A DNA stretch of 64,000 nucleotides, taken from positions 3,410,001 through 3,474,000 of the forward strand of contig NZ_CP115920.1 in assembly GCF_040412085.2 (NCBI RefSeq), read 5' to 3'. Below the pieces are notes generated by a model. The model saw only the letters and a program-made list of their open reading frames with translations, was not told the origin of the DNA and searched no databases. Made by a program: the position numbers and the translations under genes. This stretch comes from Vibrio sp. CB1-14. Its GTDB lineage: Bacteria; Pseudomonadota; Gammaproteobacteria; Enterobacterales; Vibrionaceae. Shown in pieces: positions 58,142 through 64,000 of the stretch. Position 1 is the stretch's first letter. Each line of letters opens with the position of its first letter.

Positions 58142-60031
58142 TTAGTGACTGCCTATCTCGTTGCCCAACAGGAAGTTCTCATCACTACTGACCACAACGC
58201 CATACTTGAGGAAGTTCTTACCGAGAATCATACTGTAGTGGAAACGAGAGCGGTCTTGCAGGTTCACACGTACTGTTTTCTCAACATCGCCAAGTTTCAC
58301 GCGCATATTGACCACAGGGCGAACATTGGCCTTCTCCCCAGCTTTAGCACGAATGCGCATCACATCCACCACTTCGCGGGTAAATTCTTGCTTCATACCC
58401 ATGTCATTGGTGTAGGTGAAGGTCACCATTTTCTTGCCATCTTTTTCAAACTGCTTGATGTTGGTCGCGTTCATTGAGCTGACGTCGGCACCCGTATCCA
58501 GTTTCACTGGGAAAGAGAGCCCTTCCACCGTGGCATTTTCAATATGCCCTGCCGTAAACACAGGGTAGGCATCGAGTAGGTTCTCACTGCGAGTATTCAC
58601 CAGTACACCCGCCTTTGTGGCTTTCTTACCGATGATAAAGTATGGCTTATCCCCTTCATCGCTATCGAGTGCTTCAAGTGCAAACTCTACAGTAACGGTG
58701 CGATCACCAACGATAAACTCACCATCGACCACCGGCCTTACCGTATCGCCCACTTTGATGCGGCGTAAAATAGTTTTGCGGATCTTCTCTTCATTGCCTA
58801 AATCACTCGACAAGTAGTACTCCACTTTGTCGCGACCCTTAGCTTCAATGATTTCGAAACTGCTGACTTTCAGAAGCGGCGTGTTTACCGCAAACGACGG
58901 TTCGGCATCAAGCTGAACACCATCGAGGATCAAGCTTTCCGTTGGTGAGACCACCAGCGGCTTGTCTTTCATGCGAGCTGCAAAGCTCTGCTTTTTCTTC
59001 TCAAGCTTTCCTTTAGCGCCGGTATCGACAATAAAGTTCTTGTTAAGCGTATTCAGACCTAGACGAAGCTGAGTGCTCTGCTTCGAGCGATCTTTAAGGT
59101 AAACCTGAATCGTACCTTCAAAGTCTTTACCACCTTTAAATGGTACAAAGATCATTGGGTACTCATTGCCTGACACTGAAAGCATTTTCACTAACGGATA
59201 AGTGACACGTTTTTGTGCGCCTTCCTTGCCAACCAAATCGAAGCTTACTGAATTGGCTTTTTTGTCTACCTCAATATTTTGCGCATTGAGAATGCTGTAG
59301 TTGTTCGACAAAGAGATGCTGACGTCTACCGGCACATCTGTCACCGAGCCGGATTCTCGGCGACCAATCACTTGCGCGTCTTTTTGTTCTTGCAGGTAGT
59401 CGTATCCAGCCATAACCCAAGCGTTGTTGGCTAGGAAGGTCTTACCGATCAAAATTGGGGCGCTAAAGCCGCTTCGGTCGGTAAGGTTCACTTCCGTGTC
59501 CACGGTCTTGCCAGCAATGGTCATTGGCAAAGTGACAACTGGGCGGTAGATAGGCGTCGAACTGGTGCGGCTTCGAATGACACTGGTGCGCGTCAATGGG
59601 CGCTCCATTTCAATCTTTTCACCCGTGTAAGGGTGGCGCAAAGTGAAGTTCACTACGCCTTGGAAGTTGCGCTCGTCATTATCGAACTCTTTTAGCCACC
59701 AGTCACTCGCTGAGCCACCATACTCATCGACGATGGTTTGCATCAGCTTCTCGTCACTGAGTCCTTGGTACTTAGGATTGTTACTGATGACCTTAATGTC
59801 TTCAGCGTGCATTGATGTAGTATCAGCGCCCGTATCGATTTTACCGACAAATGGAATGCCTTCGAGCGCTTCAATATCTTGGTAGTAAACACTTTCAACG
59901 CGTCCAAGGACAATCTTATCCTCAATAGAAAGAACCGGTGCTTGTGTAGTAGAGAGATCTGGTGCAGCCATAGCCCACCCGCTTGTCATTGTGGCTAGAA
60001 TTAACGCCAATTTAGTTGCTGTAGTTTTCAT
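58142..60031 (-). CDS. Large secreted protein with tandem retropepsin-like (RimB/PF05618-type) units
   Basis: 629 residues with a signal peptide (cleavage near AMA, residue 22) and no other membrane segment, so periplasmic or secreted. Start set at ATG 60031 for the signal peptide. Four repeating units are visible by eye. Each starts with an entry strand and ends with a DRS...(I/L)GK-type strand: LIGKTFL 194-200, LRLGLNTL 322-329, FIIGKKAT 465-472, MILGKNFL 601-608. The first and fourth carry the aspartic-protease motif DTGAD (66-70 and 512-516). The second (238-255) and third (379-396) have lost it. Family members are often called ATP-dependent zinc proteases, a name not supported by the motif. 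Confidence 0.8.
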   Translation of the reverse strand: MKTTATKLALILATMTSGWAMAAPDLSTTQAPVLSIEDKIVLGRVESVYYQDIEALEGIPFVGKIDTGADTTSMHAEDIKVISNNPKYQGLSDEKLMQTIVDEYGGSASDWWLKEFDNDERNFQGVVNFTLRHPYTGEKIEMERPLTRTSVIRSRTSSTPIYRPVVTLPMTIAGKTVDTEVNLTDRSGFSAPILIGKTFLANNAWVMAGYDYLQEQKDAQVIGRRESGSVTDVPVDVSISLSNNYSILNAQNIEVDKKANSVSFDLVGKEGAQKRVTYPLVKMLSVSGNEYPMIFVPFKGGKDFEGTIQVYLKDRSKQSTQLRLGLNTLNKNFIVDTGAKGKLEKKKQSFAARMKDKPLVVSPTESLILDGVQLDAEPSFAVNTPLLKVSSFEIIEAKGRDKVEYYLSSDLGNEEKIRKTILRRIKVGDTVRPVVDGEFIVGDRTVTVEFALEALDSDEGDKPYFIIGKKATKAGVLVNTRSENLLDAYPVFTAGHIENATVEGLSFPVKLDTGADVSSMNATNIKQFEKDGKKMVTFTYTNDMGMKQEFTREVVDVMRIRAKAGEKANVRPVVNMRVKLGDVEKTVRVNLQDRSRFHYSMILGKNFLKYGVVVSSDENFLLGNEIGSH

Positions 60032-60331
60032 TTTAATACATCCATTCATCGACTGGCTCTAAATACGCATGAGTTCCTAAGACAACGGTCGACTCACTTC
60101 GTTTACCGACTCCTTTAAACTTTACAGAAAATCAACGGAATATCCACGCGATTATCAATAAATTAGCAATTCCTCGTTTGGTTTCACCTTTCTCCATAGC
60201 AGAAACGTGTATCAGAAACGTGGCGCAGAAAAATGACCAGGGAATTGCAAATCACTGCTGATGCCCTTATATCCTATGGATATCTAGGAGTGCCCGCGCA
60301 CTCCCCACACAACAAAAAAGAGAATACACGG
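60032..60331. other. Divergent intergenic region before tex
   Basis: 300 bases. The tex frame is open from 60233 but that stretch lacks a ribosome-binding site and family resemblance, so it is treated as non-coding. No clear operators or hairpins seen. Confidence 0.4.
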
Positions 60332-62665
60332 ATGAGCCAAGCTATCTGTCAACTGATTGCTAAAGAGCTGAACGTCAGTCACAAGCAAGTTGAAGCCGCC
60401 GTTACCCTAATTGATGACGGTAACACAGTTCCATTTATCGCTCGCTATCGAAAAGAGGTCACTGGGGGGCTGGATGATACTCAACTTCGCACCTTAGACT
60501 CGCGTTTAAGCTACCTGCGTGAATTGGACGACCGACGTCAGACGATTCTGAAATCCATCGACGATCAGGGCAAGCTTACAGCAGAGCTGCGCAGTGAAAT
60601 TGAGAATGCGGACAACAAAACTCGTCTTGAAGATCTGTACCTACCTTACAAACCTAAACGTCGCACCAAAGGTCAAATTGCTATTGAGGCCGGCCTTGAG
60701 CCTCTAGCCGACTTGTTGTGGACAAATCCAAGCAATGAACCTGAAACTGCTGCGTCGAGTTACATCGACAGTGAAAAAGGCATTGCCGACAGCAAAGCGG
60801 CTTTGGATGGCGCGCGTGCCATCATTATGGAGCGCATCGCAGAAGATGCCGACCTACTCGAAAAAGTGCGTCAATACCTAAATCGCCACGCTGAACTGCG
60901 CTCACGCGTTGTGACTGGCAAAGAGCAAGACGGTGAAAAGTTCAAAGACTACTTTGAACACGATGAGGCAATGAGCAAAGTGCCGTCTCACCGTGCACTG
61001 GCGATGCTTCGCGGCCGTAATGAAGGCTTCTTGCAGCTATCGGTTAACGCCGACCCTGCCAACGAAGAAAACGCTCGTGAGTCCTACTGCGAAACTCTGA
61101 TTGCTGAGCACTACGGCATTCATCTTAGCCAGGCACCGGCAGATGCATGGCGCAAACAAGTCATCAGCTGGGCATGGCGCATTAAAGTCTCCATGCACAT
61201 GGAAACCGAACTGATGGGCGCACTCAAAGAGCGCTCTGAAGTCGACGCGATTACGGTATTTGCCACCAACTTGAAAGATCTGTTGATGGCCGCGCCCGCC
61301 GGTCCAAAAGCCACGCTTGGCCTCGACCCAGGTCTGCGCACCGGTTGTAAGGTCGCGGTGGTAGATGCCACTGGTAAAGTGCTCGCAACCGACACCATTT
61401 ACCCGCATGTTCCTCAAAAACAGTACGACAAAGCCGCCCATGCAGTGGATAAATTAGTTCGCCAATTTAACGTCGATTTGATTGCCATCGGTAACGGCAC
61501 GGCATCGCGCGAGACCGATAGTTTTGCAGCAGATGTCATCAAACGCGGTAACTTAAAAGTGCAGAAGATCATCGTCAGTGAAGCCGGCGCGTCTGTGTAT
61601 TCAGCATCTGAACTGGCAGCAAAAGAGTTCCCAAATATGGACGTATCCCTGCGCGGTGCGGTTTCTATTGCGAGACGTTTGCAAGATCCACTGGCGGAGC
61701 TTGTGAAGATCGACCCTAAATCCATCGGTGTGGGTCAGTATCAGCATGATGTAAGCCAGACCATGCTGGCTAAGCGTCTCGATGCCGTTGTGGAAGACTG
61801 TGTAAACGCTGTCGGTGTTGATGTAAACACCGCTTCTGCTGCGCTACTAACTCGTGTCGCGGGCTTATCTTCCACGCTGGCACAAAACATTGTCGACTAC
61901 CGTGATGAAAACGGTCGCTTCGAAGCTCGTACCACACTTAAAAAAGTGGCGCGACTTGGCCCTAAAGCGTTTGAGCAGTGTGCTGGATTCCTACGTATCA
62001 TGGATGGTAAGAACCCGCTTGATGCATCAGCCGTGCACCCAGAAGCTTACCCTGTGGTCAAAACCATTGCGGAGAAAACCGGTCGCGCAATGAAATCTAT
62101 CATCGGTGACAGCAGCTTCCTTCGCACCGTCAATGCGGTTGATTACACCGATGAGACCTTCGGTCTACCAACGGTCACCGACATCATCCGAGAGCTAGAT
62201 AAGCCTGGTCGAGACCCTCGCCCAGAGTTTAAAACGGCAACCTTCGCTGAAGGTGTCAACACTATCAACGATCTTGAGCCAGGCATGGTTCTCGAAGGCG
62301 TCGTTTCGAATGTGGCTAACTTCGGTGCGTTTGTGGATATCGGTGTTCACCAAGATGGTTTAGTGCACATCTCTGCGCTAACTGACAAGTTTGTCGCTGA
62401 CCCGCGTGAAGTGGTGAAAGCCGGTGATATCGTAAAAGTGAAAGTCATGGAAGTGGATGCAGGCCGCAAGCGTATTGGTTTATCAATGCGCCTCAACGAT
62501 GAACCTGGTGCGGATAACCGCCCCGCTCGTTCAAACAAACCCGCCCGTGGCAACCAGCGTGACAATCAGTGTGGCGGTCAACGTCAACGTTCAAATCACC
62601 AAGAAACAGGCAGCAGTGCGATGGGTGGGGCATTCGCTGCCGCCTTCGCGAAAGCGAAAAAGTAA
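60332..62665 (+). CDS. tex: Tex-family RNA-binding transcription accessory protein
   Basis: 777-residue cytosolic RNA-binding protein, bacterial relative of eukaryotic Spt6, with roles in transcription and stress. N-terminal helical Tex region, YqgF-like domain ([20 protein letters not shown]), helix-hairpin-helix segments ([33 protein letters not shown]) and a C-terminal S1 RNA-binding domain ([31 protein letters not shown]), then a basic Arg/Asn/Gln tail. Start at ATG 60332 reproduces the conserved [13 protein letters not shown]. Confidence 0.95.
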   Translation: MSQAICQLIAKELNVSHKQVEAAVTLIDDGNTVPFIARYRKEVTGGLDDTQLRTLDSRLSYLRELDDRRQTILKSIDDQGKLTAELRSEIENADNKTRLEDLYLPYKPKRRTKGQIAIEAGLEPLADLLWTNPSNEPETAASSYIDSEKGIADSKAALDGARAIIMERIAEDADLLEKVRQYLNRHAELRSRVVTGKEQDGEKFKDYFEHDEAMSKVPSHRALAMLRGRNEGFLQLSVNADPANEENARESYCETLIAEHYGIHLSQAPADAWRKQVISWAWRIKVSMHMETELMGALKERSEVDAITVFATNLKDLLMAAPAGPKATLGLDPGLRTGCKVAVVDATGKVLATDTIYPHVPQKQYDKAAHAVDKLVRQFNVDLIAIGNGTASRETDSFAADVIKRGNLKVQKIIVSEAGASVYSASELAAKEFPNMDVSLRGAVSIARRLQDPLAELVKIDPKSIGVGQYQHDVSQTMLAKRLDAVVEDCVNAVGVDVNTASAALLTRVAGLSSTLAQNIVDYRDENGRFEARTTLKKVARLGPKAFEQCAGFLRIMDGKNPLDASAVHPEAYPVVKTIAEKTGRAMKSIIGDSSFLRTVNAVDYTDETFGLPTVTDIIRELDKPGRDPRPEFKTATFAEGVNTINDLEPGMVLEGVVSNVANFGAFVDIGVHQDGLVHISALTDKFVADPREVVKAGDIVKVKVMEVDAGRKRIGLSMRLNDEPGADNRPARSNKPARGNQRDNQCGGQRQRSNHQETGSSAMGGAFAAAFAKAKK

Positions 62666-62676
62666 CCTGCCCAAAA

Positions 62677-62707
62677 AAGCAAAAAGAGCACCTTGAGTGC
62701 TCTTTTT
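62677..62707 (+). terminator. Terminator of tex
   Basis: 13-bp stem GCAAAAAGAGCAC/GTGCTCTTTTTGC around a CTTGA-type loop with T's inside the 3' arm; may also serve the convergent gene. Confidence 0.8.
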
Positions 62708-62725
62708 GCTTTCTAATAGTAAGCG

Positions 62726-63175
62726 TTATCCAACGGCAATAATATCCGAGGGCGTATTCGGTGCCACCGAGTGTCCATAGTGATAGCGAATCACCGTACG
62801 TCGCTTGGCCATTTTTCCTGCCATCAACGCTTCTTGAAGCACTTTGGCAGGCAAGCGAAAACGCATCGCATATCCCTTACCTTGAGACTGACTGTAACTG
62901 CTCAGTGACAGCAAATAAAACAGGCGCTCAATCGGGTCTTCACGTTCGAGGGACGCTTCTTCAGCATCATAGTCTGGATGCTCAGCAGGATCCCATGCCG
63001 AACGTTTACGGCGTTTTTCTTCCTCATTAATTCGGCGCTCAGCATTCGTCCTTGCCAGTTCAACCGTAGGCACGATCGGTTCACGCACTTTGTTGTCACG
63101 CGCCGCCTGCTCAGTTTGTGGATTGACCGACGGGGCTATAACTGGGGCACTAACACTGTTGGGCGACACTATCAT
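62726..63175 (-). CDS. Conserved hypothetical protein
   Basis: 149 residues, not recognised. Cytosolic: no signal peptide or membrane segment. The N-terminal 40 residues are Pro/Val-rich and probably disordered; the middle is a charged helix (NAERRINEEEKRRKRSAWDP), followed by an acidic stretch (DYDAEEASLEREDP), and the C-terminus has RFRLPAKVLQEALMAGKMAKRRTVIRYHYG. Own gene with GAGGAGCGTGACC upstream as the ribosome-binding site. No functional partner can be named. Confidence 0.6.
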   Translation of the reverse strand: MIVSPNSVSAPVIAPSVNPQTEQAARDNKVREPIVPTVELARTNAERRINEEEKRRKRSAWDPAEHPDYDAEEASLEREDPIERLFYLLSLSSYSQSQGKGYAMRFRLPAKVLQEALMAGKMAKRRTVIRYHYGHSVAPNTPSDIIAVG

Positions 63176-63309
63176 AGGTCACGCTCCTCTGCTGTGAGTG
63201 ATTTTCGCCAAACCTCAACAACTAACCTAGACCGACGAGCAATCTATCTATTAGATTATCGGAAAAACAGTGCCAACCTTTACCTATTTGTGCAAAAAAA
63301 CCGCAAAAA

Positions 63310-64000
63310 TTAGCGATCTAACTCACGAACCCGCGCGATAAATTCAGCGGTTTCAGTAATAAAGGGAGCGTGGGAAGACGCGGTAAAAATATGACTTTGA
63401 TGAGCCTCCATCTGTCTATCTAACAAACTGGCGACTCGCACCGGCACCAAACCGTCTAAGCGCCCATACCAGCGATGCACAGGCATGGTTAGCGCAGCAA
63501 GCTCACTGCGGTAATCAAGTTTATCTAACCACTGTAAACCTAACATCAATGCATCGGGGCAAGGCATAGGCCTAGAAAGCACCGCTTGTTTGAGTTGCTT
63601 AATATCTTGGCGTGCACTTGGACTACCCATGGCTTGCAGCGCCATAAAACGCTCAATCGTCACCGTGAAATTATCACTGAGCTGAGTCATAAACGCCGCG
63701 AGTACGTCTTGTTTAATCCCGCGCCACCCCTCTCCTTGGGAAAATTTTGGTGAACTCGCCAAGGTAACTAACTGACTGACACGCGCTGGATACTCATGGG
63801 CAATGTGTGTCGCAATCAACCCACCTAGTGACCAGCCAAGCCAAATGGCACGCTCTGGTGCTTCTGCTAGCAATGCGTTCACCAGCTCAGTCAAAGATTC
63901 GTAGCCAATTTGATGACTGTAGCCATAGCCAGGTAAATCAACCGTATGCACGGTGAAGTGCTCAGCCAGCTCACTAACGCATGCAGACCATACCGCGCCG
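63310..64000 (-). CDS. bioH: Pimeloyl-ACP methyl ester carboxylesterase, 5' end outside the window
   Basis: Alpha/beta hydrolase that removes the methyl group from pimeloyl-ACP in biotin synthesis. The visible 229 residues lack only the N-terminus, which lies beyond position 64000; the frame stays open to the edge. Landmarks: nucleophile elbow AIWLGWSLGGL (catalytic Ser), LDGLVP (Asp) and SSHAPFI (His) complete the triad. The overall pattern matches E. coli BioH closely, including ASSPKFS and FMALQAMGSPSARQD. Confidence 0.93.
   Translation of the reverse strand, partial: GAVWSACVSELAEHFTVHTVDLPGYGYSHQIGYESLTELVNALLAEAPERAIWLGWSLGGLIATHIAHEYPARVSQLVTLASSPKFSQGEGWRGIKQDVLAAFMTQLSDNFTVTIERFMALQAMGSPSARQDIKQLKQAVLSRPMPCPDALMLGLQWLDKLDYRSELAALTMPVHRWYGRLDGLVPVRVASLLDRQMEAHQSHIFTASSHAPFITETAEFIARVRELDR

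Noticed and set aside
58980..59040. Third DTGA motif (residues 336-339) of the retropepsin-like protein as a third active site
   Set aside because: By alignment with the other units it falls after the closing strand of unit 2, where units 1 and 4 have VMAGYD and VVSSDE, so it is probably coincidental.
60233..60331. N-terminal extension of Tex from 60233
   Set aside because: The 33 extra residues lack family resemblance and a ribosome-binding site; the conserved MSQAICQL starts at 60332.

Overview
The window is chromosomal DNA from a Vibrio-type gammaproteobacterium. Evidence for this is the proteobacterial housekeeping set (dusB-fis, accBC, purHD, hupA, slmA), the adjoining pair of lipid A acyltransferases, the CrbR/CrbS-acs acetate-switch locus, and AT-rich intergenic DNA with compact Rho-independent terminators. 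Almost every gene is a core gene. I see no prophage, integrase, transposase, CRISPR array, rRNA or tRNA. The last gene (bioH) runs off the right end.

Layout. Positions 1-10,900 hold glycolysis/gluconeogenesis and cell-envelope genes: gpmM-envC, a DHH phosphoesterase, a TetR regulator, zapB, glpX, a cysteine-rich HTH regulator, three small uncharacterised genes, and convergent tpiA and pfkA. Positions 11,187-16,900 hold fieF, the Cpx envelope-stress locus (cpxP divergent from cpxRA), an M14 carboxypeptidase and trmL. Positions 17,000-24,570 hold rpmB-rpmG, radC, coaBC, slmA and the two lipid A acyltransferases, mutM, an unknown membrane protein and fxsA. Positions 24,900-29,800 hold aspA-dcuA-dsbD (C4-dicarboxylate metabolism and periplasmic disulfide reduction).

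Positions 29,930-44,000 form a functional block for acetate: the response regulator CrbR, a MarC-family protein, a two-component SLC5 symporter, a small secreted protein, the giant SLC5-fused hybrid kinase CrbS, an MFS transporter, a CBS/nucleotidyltransferase protein with a DnaQ-like exonuclease, and acetyl-CoA synthetase (acs). Next come aroQ-accB-accC (acetyl-CoA to malonyl-CoA), prmA, dusB-fis, a VOC protein, a chemoreceptor, zntR divergent from purH-purD, a DUF1481 lipoprotein with hupA, a CNNM/CBS membrane protein, a large secreted retropepsin-like protein, tex, an unknown gene and bioH.

The features I consider most worth a second look are: (i) a 16-bp stem-loop that buries the crbS Shine-Dalgarno sequence; (ii) the 629-residue secreted protein, which I read as four tandem retropepsin-like units of which only the first and last keep the DTGAD motif; (iii) a short motif pair shared by the upstream regions of acs and the symporter operon; (iv) LacI-family operator-like palindromes at glpX and purH; (v) a cpxP 3' UTR shaped like an sRNA; and (vi) three GTAAAG hexamers spaced exactly 21 bp apart downstream of crbS. 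All searches and alignments were by eye, so family assignments rest on recognisable motifs, length and gene context.
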